Shown here piece after piece: positions 1 to 5,305 of a DNA stretch of 5,305 bases. The notes under the pieces were generated by a model. That model ran no database searches, was not told where the DNA came from, and saw nothing but the letters and a program-made list of their open reading frames with translations. The translations under genes and the position numbers were made by a program. The stretch comes from Prevotellaceae bacterium UBA4301. Its GTDB lineage: Bacteria > Bacteroidota > Bacteroidia > Bacteroidales > Bacteroidaceae. The stretch's first letter is position 1. The number at the start of each line of letters is the position of its first letter. Location: contig DGUV01000032.1 of the NCBI GenBank assembly GCA_002395775.1, positions 327 through 5,631 of the forward strand. The letters run 5' to 3'.

Positions 1-1676
1 CGGCTCACCACCTCGGCGATGTCGTCGGCGGTCACTTCCTCGCGCACGAGTGTGTTGCCACCCTGTGCAGTGGTCAGCTGACTCTGGATGGACTTGATGT
101 CGTCTTCCAAAGCCTTCAACTTCGAATAGCGTATCTCAGCTACCCGCCCGTAGTCGCCCTCGCGCTCGGCGCGCTCAGCCTCCAGTCGCAGGTTCTCCAT
201 CTGCTGCTTGTCCTGCTGTATTTTGTTAATTAGCTGGCGCTCGCCTTCCCACTTGGCGCGGAACTGCGTCTCTTGTTCGCGAAGTTCGGCAATCTCTTTG
301 TCGAGTTGGACTATTTTGTTAGTTGGGCTAGTTTCACTAGTATTACTAGAGCTACTAGTATCGTTAGGCTCGCCAGACACATTGGTTTCGCGCTTGATGC
401 TCTCGCGCTCGATTTCGAGCTGGGCCAGACGGCGCGTAATCTCGTCGAGTTCCTCGGGCACGCTGTCGCGCTCCATGCGTAGCTTGGCGGCAGCCTCGTC
501 CATTAGGTCGATGGCCTTGTCTGGCAGGAAGCGGTCGGTGATGTAGCGGTGGGAGAGGGTGACGGCAGCAATGATGGCATTGTCCTGGATACGCACTTTG
601 TGGTGGTTCTCATATCTTTCGCGCAATCCTCTCAGGATGCTGATGCTCGATGGCACGTCGGGCTCATCGACCATGACGCTCTGGAATCGACGCTCCAGCG
701 CCTTGTCTTTCTCAAAGTATTTCTGGTACTCGTCGAGTGTGGTTGCTCCAATCGAACGCAATTCGCCTCGGGCCAGAGCGGGTTTCAGAATGTTGGCGGC
801 ATCCATGGCTCCCTCGCTCTTGCCGGCACCCACAAGGGTATGGATTTCATCAATGAAGAGGATGATTTGTCCTTCGCTCTTGGTAACCTCGTTGACAACG
901 GATTTCAGACGTTCCTCAAACTCTCCCTTGTACTTGGCACCTGCAATAAGGGCACCCATGTCAAGCGAATAAAGTTGCTTGTCACGCAGGTTCTCAGGCA
1001 CGTCGCCGCGCAGAATACGATGGGCAAGGCCTTCGACGATGGCTGTTTTACCCGTGCCGGGTTCGCCTATCAGGATAGGGTTGTTCTTGGTGCGTCGCGA
1101 AAGAATCTGAAGTACACGGCGGATTTCCTCGTCTCGTCCGATGACGGGGTCGAGCCGTCCTGCACGGGCTTCGTCAACGAGGTTCTTGGCATACTTCGAC
1201 AGACTCTGGTAGGTGTCCTCACTTGACTGTGAGGTAACACGCTGCCCGCCTCGCAGTTCTTTGATGGCAGCAGCAAGTTCACGTTCGGTGACGCCTGCGT
1301 CCTTAAGAATCTTGGATGCAGTGCATGGCGTGGCAAGGATGGCCTGCAACAGGTGTTCGACGGAGACAAACTCGTCGCCCTGTTTCTGGGCCATGTCCTC
1401 GGCTCGTGTGAGTACGTCGTTGGCTTCCCGACTCAAGTAGGGTTCTCCGCCTGTGACTCGAGGCAAACTGCCAATCTGGGCATCTGTGGCCTGTTGCACA
1501 AGGGTGGGGTTGACACCAAGCTTGCGGAAGACGAACTGTGTCACTTGTTCGCCCACCTTCAGCACACCAGCGAGCAGATGCTCGGGTTCGATGTTCTGTT
1601 GGCCTTGCAGCTGTACACGCTTGACGGCTTCTTGTACAGCCTCTTGGGCCTTGATGGTGAATTTGTTCAGGTTCAT
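1..1676 (-). CDS. clpB: ClpB, Hsp100 ATP-dependent disaggregase (N-terminal part, cut by window edge)
   Basis: ClpB is a cytoplasmic hexameric AAA+ chaperone that works with DnaK/DnaJ/GrpE to pull proteins out of heat-induced aggregates. The visible 558 residues read in order as follows: the double Clp_N domain (about 1-145); NBD1 with Walker A GEPGTGKT (204-211, K210), pore-loop tyrosine in AGAKYKGEFEERL (Y249), Walker B FIDEIH (D276, E277) and the arginine pair in LERRF (R329/R330); then the coiled-coil M-domain (about 405-540) ending at VTADDIAEV. Each NBD1 residue sits two positions before its E. coli ClpB counterpart as I recall it, so the start at 1676 is sound. It is also backed by an AAAGGAG site 9 nt upstream. 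NBD2 (about 300 further residues) lies beyond the left edge, so this is a boundary truncation and not a pseudogene. The oddity is a Ser/Thr-rich insert at residues 436-453, described separately. The gene is transcribed divergently from the MATE operon. Confidence 0.97.
   Translation of the reverse strand, partial: MNLNKFTIKAQEAVQEAVKRVQLQGQQNIEPEHLLAGVLKVGEQVTQFVFRKLGVNPTLVQQATDAQIGSLPRVTGGEPYLSREANDVLTRAEDMAQKQGDEFVSVEHLLQAILATPCTASKILKDAGVTERELAAAIKELRGGQRVTSQSSEDTYQSLSKYAKNLVDEARAGRLDPVIGRDEEIRRVLQILSRRTKNNPILIGEPGTGKTAIVEGLAHRILRGDVPENLRDKQLYSLDMGALIAGAKYKGEFEERLKSVVNEVTKSEGQIILFIDEIHTLVGAGKSEGAMDAANILKPALARGELRSIGATTLDEYQKYFEKDKALERRFQSVMVDEPDVPSSISILRGLRERYENHHKVRIQDNAIIAAVTLSHRYITDRFLPDKAIDLMDEAAAKLRMERDSVPEELDEITRRLAQLEIERESIKRETNVSGEPNDTSSSSNTSETSPTNKIVQLDKEIAELREQETQFRAKWEGERQLINKIQQDKQQMENLRLEAERAEREGDYGRVAEIRYSKLKALEDDIKSIQSQLTTAQGGNTLVREEVTADDIAEVVS
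319..372. repeat. 9-bp tandem repeat inside clpB, encoding a three-residue repeat
   Basis: CTAG occurs at 328, 337, 346 and 355, exactly 9 bp apart, and the degenerate form TTAG continues the phase at 319 and 364. This gives about six imperfect 9-bp units. On the clpB strand they encode the triplets EPN, DTS, SSS, NTS, ETS and PTN (residues 436-453). Because the unit is three codons, gain or loss of a copy would keep the reading frame. By recalled comparison with E. coli ClpB, the segment between the KRE/KES position and the conserved Trp of the M-domain is about 16 residues longer here. The periodicity is seen directly; copy-number variation is inferred. Confidence 0.8.
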
Positions 1677-1685
1677 AGTCTCATT

Positions 1686-1692
1686 CTCCTTT
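1686..1692 (-). promoter_or_regulatory. Shine-Dalgarno site of clpB
   Basis: Read on the minus strand this is AAAGGAG, 9 nt before the clpB ATG at 1676. It is a near-ideal ribosome binding site and fixes the start codon. It stands out because the plus-strand genes here have no comparable site, and Bacteroidetes genes often lack one; a strong site fits a highly expressed chaperone. Confidence 0.75.
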
Positions 1693-1715
1693 CTTTATGG
1701 TTTTGTTTCTGCTCC

Positions 1716-1723
1716 CAAAGCTA
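1716..1723 (-). promoter_or_regulatory. Candidate clpB promoter, Bacteroidetes -7 element
   Basis: On the minus strand this reads TAGCTTTG, a full match to the Bacteroidetes -7 consensus TAnnTTTG. It would place the transcription start near 1709 and give a leader of about 30 nt that includes the AAAGGAG site. No good -33 TTTG is found at the usual 19-21 bp spacing; the nearest TTG is only 12 bp away. The call therefore rests on the -7 element and its position. Confidence 0.5.
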
Positions 1724-1758
1724 CAAAAACAGAGACAACGGGAAGAAGCTGGGGCAAA

Positions 1759-1777
1759 TTGTCGTTTTTCGTGACAA
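1759..1777. promoter_or_regulatory. Inverted repeat TTGTC-N9-GACAA between divergent promoters
   Basis: TTGTC (1759-1763) and GACAA (1773-1777) form a perfect 5-bp inverted repeat with a 9-bp spacer. A further GACAA lies at 1734-1738 and a TGTCAA at 1780-1785. The element sits between the two -7 boxes and could be an operator acting on clpB, the MATE operon or both. The 9-bp spacer recalls the HrcA/CIRCE layout, but the arm sequence is not CIRCE. With arms this short, chance is a serious alternative. Confidence 0.2.
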
Positions 1778-1804
1778 TGTGTCAAGTTTTTCCCGTTTTT
1801 TTAT

Positions 1805-1812
1805 TATCTTTG
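1805..1812 (+). promoter_or_regulatory. Candidate MATE operon promoter, Bacteroidetes -7 element
   Basis: TATCTTTG matches TAnnTTTG fully and continues as CTTTGCA, as does the promoter near 5250. A T-rich stretch precedes it (1786-1805), but there is no clear -33 TTTG. Transcription would start near 1818-1820, leaving a very short leader before the ATG at 1833, or about 60 nt if translation begins at the in-frame ATG at 1881. Confidence 0.6.
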
Positions 1813-1832
1813 CAGGCGTTTTGCGAATCAGT

Positions 1833-3203
1833 ATGTCGAAGAAACAAAAACTCTTGTTGAAGGTGCGCGATGGTGCCGTCATGACGAGGCGTGAGAAACT
1901 CTCACTCGTCCTATGGCTTAGCTTGCCTGCAATATTGGGTCAACTGAGCACCATAGTTATGCAGTACATCGACACGATGATGGTGGGACAACTAGGTGCC
2001 AATGCCACAGCCTCTATAGGTCTGGTCTCCACCACGTGCTGGCTCTTTGGTGGTTTGTCGGCATCCATTGGTGCGGGTTTTGGCGTTTTGGTGGCGCATC
2101 ACATCGGTGCCAAGGAGAATGCTGAGGCTCGCAATGTCCTGCGTCAGGCCATCACGGTGTGCCTGTCTTTAGGTTTGCTTATCTCGGCTTTCTGTGTGAG
2201 CATCCATTCGTGGTGGCCCGTCAGGTTAGGCGGATCGCCGGAGGTGGCTGCATTGTCGTCGAAATACTTCCTTGTGTGGAGCCTTACGGTTCCTGTTATG
2301 CAGTTGTTGTTCCTGTCTAATGGCATGTTGCGCAGTAGTGGAAACATGAAGGTGCCCATGGCCATGGGAGTGCTCATGTGCGCCCTCGATGTAGTGTTTA
2401 ATTTGCTTCTTATCCCCATTTGGGGCGTTGTGGGTGCGGCCTTGGCCACTTCCATAGCAGGCGTGATAACAACGGTGTGCAGTTTCTCCTATCTTATTAC
2501 GCGCAGTGCTGAACTTCGCTTGATAGGTCATCCTGGCAGATTCCGCCCTCAGTGGTCTGTCATTCGTCGCAGTTTCCACATAGGCCTGCCAATGGCAGTC
2601 GAACACATCGTCTTTTGTGCAGCTCAGATTGTGAGCACCATCATTGTGGCTCCTTTGGGTGCTGTGGCCATTGCTGCCAACACCATAGGCATTGTGGTCG
2701 AGAGTCTCTGCTACATGCCTGGCTATGGTATAGGCGACGCAGCCACCACGCTGATAGGCCAAAGCTATGGGGCAAGGAGGAGCGACCTCATTCGTTCCTT
2801 CTCTGTGCTGACAGTGGGATTGGGCATGGGCGTTATGTCGTTGTTGGGCGTGGTGATGTATTTTGCAGCACCTGTTTTGATGGCAATGATGACCCCCGAC
2901 GTGGCTGTTCAGGCCGAGGGCATAACTGCCTTGCGCATCGAGGCGTTTGCTGAACCCATGTATGCTGCATCTATTGTAGTCTATGGCGTGTTCATGGGCT
3001 TGGGCGATACGTTGGTTCCGTGCATCATGAATTTGGGCAGCATCTGGTTGGTGCGCATCCCATTGGCGGCTGTCTTGGCCGGCACGATGGGGCTGCGTGG
3101 CGTCTGGCTGGCCATGTGCATCGAACTCACGGTGCGTGGCCTGATTTTCCTCGTCCGTTTGAAAATGAAAAAAATTAAGGTATATGAAGGTAATAAAGAA
3201 TGA
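1833..3203 (+). CDS. MATE-family multidrug/toxin efflux protein
   Basis: This is an inner-membrane, cation-coupled (Na+ or H+) antiporter that exports organic cations or other small toxic compounds. The 456-residue length matches the usual 440-460 of the family. The protein is hydrophobic throughout, with two related halves compatible with 12 membrane segments. The first half opens with MTRREKLSLVLWLSLPAIL and the family signature QYIDTMMVGQLG (residues 44-55). The second half has the matching conserved block PGYGIGDAATTLIGQ (from about residue 296). I chose ATG 1833 because it follows the TATCTTTG promoter and keeps the KVRDGAVMTRREK segment typical of Bacteroidales MATE proteins; ATG 1881 (Met17) is a possible alternative. 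The open frame extends upstream to 1353, but that part is antisense to clpB and precedes the promoter. It is first in an operon, overlapping the next gene by 20 nt. The substrate cannot be told from sequence. Confidence 0.95.
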   Translation: MSKKQKLLLKVRDGAVMTRREKLSLVLWLSLPAILGQLSTIVMQYIDTMMVGQLGANATASIGLVSTTCWLFGGLSASIGAGFGVLVAHHIGAKENAEARNVLRQAITVCLSLGLLISAFCVSIHSWWPVRLGGSPEVAALSSKYFLVWSLTVPVMQLLFLSNGMLRSSGNMKVPMAMGVLMCALDVVFNLLLIPIWGVVGAALATSIAGVITTVCSFSYLITRSAELRLIGHPGRFRPQWSVIRRSFHIGLPMAVEHIVFCAAQIVSTIIVAPLGAVAIAANTIGIVVESLCYMPGYGIGDAATTLIGQSYGARRSDLIRSFSVLTVGLGMGVMSLLGVVMYFAAPVLMAMMTPDVAVQAEGITALRIEAFAEPMYAASIVVYGVFMGLGDTLVPCIMNLGSIWLVRIPLAAVLAGTMGLRGVWLAMCIELTVRGLIFLVRLKMKKIKVYEGNKE

Positions 3204-4029
3204 AGAATTTGGTGGTGAACGGCCACTCTATTGTGAGCATGACCTTCGTCTCGAGGGCGTAACCATCCATCTGGGCGAATCTTCTATCAAGGAGACCCGC
3301 AACATAGAGGCTGAGAATTGTCGTTTTGAAGGGAAATACGTCTTCTGGGAGTGTCGCGGATTCCGCGTGAAGGATTGTTTCTTTGCAGAAAGTGCCCGCT
3401 CGTCGCTTTGGTATAGTAGCGATGTTTCCATGCAGGGATGTCGTGTCGAGGCTCCAAAGATGTTTCGTCGGATGACAGACATCAACCTCAAGGATTGCCT
3501 GTTTACCAATGCACAGGAGACCCTTTGGGACTGTGACCGTGTACACATCGAGGACAGTCGTATCGAAAATGCCGATTACCTGTTCATGCACACCAACAAT
3601 GTTTTCATCGACCGCTATCATCAGGATGGCAACTATTCGTTTCAGTATAGCAAGAACGTGGAAATCCACAATGCCATGCTCAATACCAAAGATGCTTTTT
3701 GGGAATCAGAGAATGTCACTGTCTATGACTCTGAAATCAACGGCGAGTATCTGGGCTGGTATTCCAAGAACCTGAAACTCGTGCGCTGTCACATCACTGG
3801 CGAACAACCTCTTTGCTACTGTGAGAATCTGATAATGGAGGACTGCACGATGGGCGACGATGCCAATCTCGCCTTTGAGTATAGCACGATTCAGGCCACA
3901 ATCAACGGCCATGTCCATAGCATAAAGAATCCGACAAGCGGAAACATCATTGTTCGTGGGACTGTGGGCGAGATTATCATCGACCCCAACCAAAAGGCTC
4001 CTGCTGATTGTAAGATCGAAGTCATTTAA
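3184..4029 (+). CDS. DUF3737 family protein, beta-helix-like repeats, function unknown
   Basis: I recognise the DUF3737 family from its start (VIKNEEFGGERPLY) and the repeated pattern of short strands. No function is established. The 281-residue protein has no signal peptide or membrane segment, so it should be cytoplasmic. From about residue 40 to 250 it shows roughly ten units of 19-21 residues, each ending with a strand such as FRVKDC, VSMQGC, INLKDC, VHIEDS, VEIHNA, VTVYDS, LKLVRC or LIMEDC, with aromatic residues (FWEC, LWYS, LWDC, GWYS) at a matching place. This is the pattern of a right-handed parallel beta-helix, an inference from repeat spacing. Cysteines recur at stacked positions. 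The ATG lies inside the end of the MATE gene (20-nt overlap) with only a weak TAAGG before it, suggesting translational coupling. Its place between an exporter and a C-S lyase hints at a shared pathway, but no catalytic residues can be assigned. Confidence 0.9.
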   Translation: MKVIKNEEFGGERPLYCEHDLRLEGVTIHLGESSIKETRNIEAENCRFEGKYVFWECRGFRVKDCFFAESARSSLWYSSDVSMQGCRVEAPKMFRRMTDINLKDCLFTNAQETLWDCDRVHIEDSRIENADYLFMHTNNVFIDRYHQDGNYSFQYSKNVEIHNAMLNTKDAFWESENVTVYDSEINGEYLGWYSKNLKLVRCHITGEQPLCYCENLIMEDCTMGDDANLAFEYSTIQATINGHVHSIKNPTSGNIIVRGTVGEIIIDPNQKAPADCKIEVI

Positions 4030-4047
4030 CCATAATCTGATATAACC

Positions 4048-5217
4048 ATGAAATACAACTTTGATGAAATCGTTCCCCGCCGTGGCACGAATTGCTACAA
4101 ATGGGACAACTGTGACGACCCCGACATGCTCCCCCTATGGGTAGCCGACATGGATTTCCGGGCAATGCCGGGTATTCAGAATGCCCTGCAACGCCGTTTG
4201 GATCATGGCGTTTTTGGATATGTCAAGGTCCCCGAATCGTATTATCAGTCAGTCATCAACTGGTTTGCTCATCGCCATGGCTGGACCATGAAGCGTGAAC
4301 ACATTCTCTACACTACGGGTGTCGTGCCAGCCATTGCCGCCATCCTGCAGAGCATCACCAAACCGGGCGACCGCGTCCTGATGCAGACTCCCGTTTACAA
4401 CTGTTTCTTCTCCTGTCTGCGCAATGCCGGCAATGTTCTTGTCGAGAATCCTCTCGTTTGTGAGGATGATTATTTCCGCATAGATTTCGATGATTTCGAA
4501 CGCAAGATTGTCGACAATCAGGTGCGCGTGTTTCTTCTTTGCAATCCTCACAATCCCACCGGACGTGTGTGGACGCGTGACGAACTGACCCGTATGGGCG
4601 ACATCTGTCTCAAGCACAATGTCTTTGTCATCAGCGACGAGATTCATAACGAACTTGTCATGCCGGGCTTCCACTACACCCCGTTTGCCAGCATCAAACC
4701 AGAGTTCTCACAGCACGCAGCCGTCTGCACCTCTTCAAGCAAGAGTTTCAACATTGCAGGATTGCAGGTTGCAAATATTACAGTCGAGGACGCTCGCGTA
4801 CGCGCGTTAATAGATAGAGGTATAAATATTAATGAGACATGTGATGTCAATCCCTTTGGAGTCGAAGCCCTCCAGGCTGCCTATACGCCAGAGGGGGAGG
4901 AGTGGCTCAGTCAGTTGATGGAATACATCCACGCCAACTATCAATTCCTTTGCAGCTATCTTGCCGAGCAGCTGCCTCAGATTCGTGTGACTCGGGCCGA
5001 AGGCACATATTTGGCATGGATTGATTGCAAGGCATTAGGCATTCCCTCTATCGAATTGGAGGAAAAATTGAAGCGTGAAGCTCACGTTTGGTTCACTGCC
5101 GGACAGGCCTATAATCCGACGGGAAGTACCTATATGCGCATCAATTTGGCATGTCCACATGCCATTTTGCAGGAGGCATTGCATCGTTTTTGCATTTTCT
5201 GCAAAAAAAGTTATTGA
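4048..5217 (+). CDS. MalY/PatB-type PLP-dependent C-S lyase (fold-type I aminotransferase family)
   Basis: Members of this family cleave the C-S bond of cystathionine or cysteine S-conjugates, releasing a thiol, pyruvate and ammonia. They are cytoplasmic PLP-dependent dimers. The 389 residues match E. coli MalY and Bacillus PatB in length. Visible motifs are the N-terminal block PLWVADMDF (about 29-37), NPHNPTGR (166-173, N169 beside the cofactor ring), SDEIHNEL (196-203, D197 pairing with the pyridine nitrogen), SSSKSFNIAGLQ with the Schiff-base lysine K232, and YMRINLACP with substrate-carboxylate R364. All expected active-site residues are present, so it should be active. It lies 18 nt after the DUF3737 gene with no terminator or promoter between, so it is very likely the third gene of the operon. 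The ATG at 4048 has no clear Shine-Dalgarno site. Codons at about 4807-4845 are AT-rich unlike the rest. Whether it acts on cystathionine, other S-conjugates or as an aminotransferase cannot be decided from sequence; the MalY/PatB subgroup is clear. Confidence 0.93.
   Translation: MKYNFDEIVPRRGTNCYKWDNCDDPDMLPLWVADMDFRAMPGIQNALQRRLDHGVFGYVKVPESYYQSVINWFAHRHGWTMKREHILYTTGVVPAIAAILQSITKPGDRVLMQTPVYNCFFSCLRNAGNVLVENPLVCEDDYFRIDFDDFERKIVDNQVRVFLLCNPHNPTGRVWTRDELTRMGDICLKHNVFVISDEIHNELVMPGFHYTPFASIKPEFSQHAAVCTSSSKSFNIAGLQVANITVEDARVRALIDRGININETCDVNPFGVEALQAAYTPEGEEWLSQLMEYIHANYQFLCSYLAEQLPQIRVTRAEGTYLAWIDCKALGIPSIELEEKLKREAHVWFTAGQAYNPTGSTYMRINLACPHAILQEALHRFCIFCKKSY
5187..5207. repeat. 8-bp perfect inverted repeat at the 3' end of the C-S lyase gene
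   Basis: TTTTTGCA (5187-5194) and TGCAAAAA (5200-5207) are exact reverse complements around a 5-nt TTTTC loop. It overlaps codons for the last residues (RFCIFCKK). It could be a weak AU-rich hairpin, but it is not followed by a T-run on the plus strand, so it is a poor intrinsic terminator. It also lies just upstream of the -33 element at 5222, where A/T tracts can act as an UP-like promoter enhancer. Confidence 0.5.
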
Positions 5218-5221
5218 TTTA

Positions 5222-5253
5222 TTTGGCCAGTCCAAAAAGTCGCCGTACCTTTG
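5222..5253 (+). promoter_or_regulatory. Strong Bacteroidetes promoter, possibly of an rRNA operon
   Basis: TTTG (5222-5225) and TACCTTTG (5246-5253) are separated by 20 bp, matching both the -33 and -7 elements of the Bacteroidetes consensus. It is the only promoter in the window with both parts. The -7 box runs into GCA, as in many strong promoters of this order. The predicted transcription start is near 5260. An A/T-rich stretch lies upstream (5187-5224). The lyase stop codon ends only 4 bp before the -33 element. Confidence 0.75.
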
Positions 5254-5258
5254 CATTC

Positions 5259-5305
5259 GCGTCCCAAGAAAAGGGAACGCAAAAGAGTGTTATTTGACAT
5301 GATTC
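5259..5305 (+). other. Leader with hairpin and boxA-like element (probable rRNA operon leader, start only)
   Basis: GCGTCCC (5259-5265) can pair with GGGAACGC (5273-5280), giving a seven-pair stem with one bulged A and an AAGAAAA loop at the very start of the predicted transcript. Eight nt later TGTTATTTGACA (5288-5299) agrees with the E. coli rrn boxA, TGCTCTTTAACA, at 9 of 12 positions, and resembles the TTCTTTGACAT motif I recall ahead of 16S genes in Bacteroidetes. Promoter, hairpin and boxA together suggest an rRNA leader. The 16S gene itself is not in the window. Alternatively ATG at 5299 begins a protein gene; only seven bases of it would be visible. Confidence 0.4.

Noticed and set aside
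549..1226. A 225-codon open frame on the plus strand
   Set aside because: It is antisense to clpB NBD1, whose motifs are all intact on the minus strand; its translation has no recognisable family pattern.
1353..1832. N-terminal extension of the MATE reading frame (160 extra codons)
   Set aside because: It runs antisense through clpB and across the divergent promoter region, including the TATCTTTG box. MATE proteins of this group begin near MSKKQK/MTRREK.
2352..2370. Palindromic-looking CCATGGCCATGG
   Set aside because: It is a short coding coincidence (PMAMG) in the MATE gene with no regulatory context.
2226..2762. A 178-codon minus-strand open frame inside the MATE gene
   Set aside because: Its translation is rich in His, Arg and Thr without domain features, as expected for a shadow of a hydrophobic membrane protein gene.
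4249..4674. A 141-codon minus-strand open frame inside the C-S lyase gene
   Set aside because: It lies wholly antisense to conserved catalytic motifs and has no promoter or family resemblance.
4753..4773. Tandem ATTGCAGG copies followed by TTGCA
   Set aside because: They encode the conserved NIAGLQVAN segment next to the PLP lysine, so protein constraint explains them.
5187..5217. Intrinsic terminator for the MATE operon
   Set aside because: The hairpin is A/T-rich with only a short GC core and no T-run follows it on the plus strand.

Overview
The window looks like a piece of a Bacteroidales chromosome, probably Prevotella or a close relative. The evidence is moderate GC content, three separate matches to the Bacteroidetes sigma -7 consensus TAnnTTTG (two of them continuing as CTTTGCA), genes on the right-hand strand that lack strong Shine-Dalgarno sites, and protein sequences typical of that order. 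The genus is an inference; nothing in the window fixes it.

Left part (1-1676, minus strand): the first ~558 residues of clpB, the Hsp100 disaggregase, running off the left edge just before its second ATPase domain. All key NBD1 motifs are intact. The middle (M) domain carries an unusual Ser/Thr-rich insert encoded by a 9-bp tandem repeat marked by CTAG at exactly 9-bp steps.

Centre (1677-1832): a 156-bp divergent intergenic region. It has one TAnnTTTG promoter firing left into clpB, one firing right into the transporter operon, and a small inverted repeat between them.

Right part (1833-5217, plus strand): a compact three-gene operon. It encodes a 12-TM MATE-family efflux protein, a DUF3737 protein with a beta-helix-like repeat pattern whose start overlaps the MATE stop by 20 nt, and, 18 nt later, a MalY/PatB-type PLP-dependent C-S lyase or aminotransferase. 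The tight packing suggests joint expression. A possible link between cleaving cysteine S-conjugates and exporting a product is inference only, because DUF3737 has no established function.

Right edge (5218-5305): directly after the lyase stop comes the best promoter in the window (TTTG, 20 bp, TACCTTTG), then a hairpin and a boxA-like element. This is the layout expected for the leader of an rRNA operon, whose 16S gene would lie beyond the window. The alternative is the first codons of another protein gene at 5299.

No tRNA, CRISPR array, insertion sequence or complete rRNA gene is seen.
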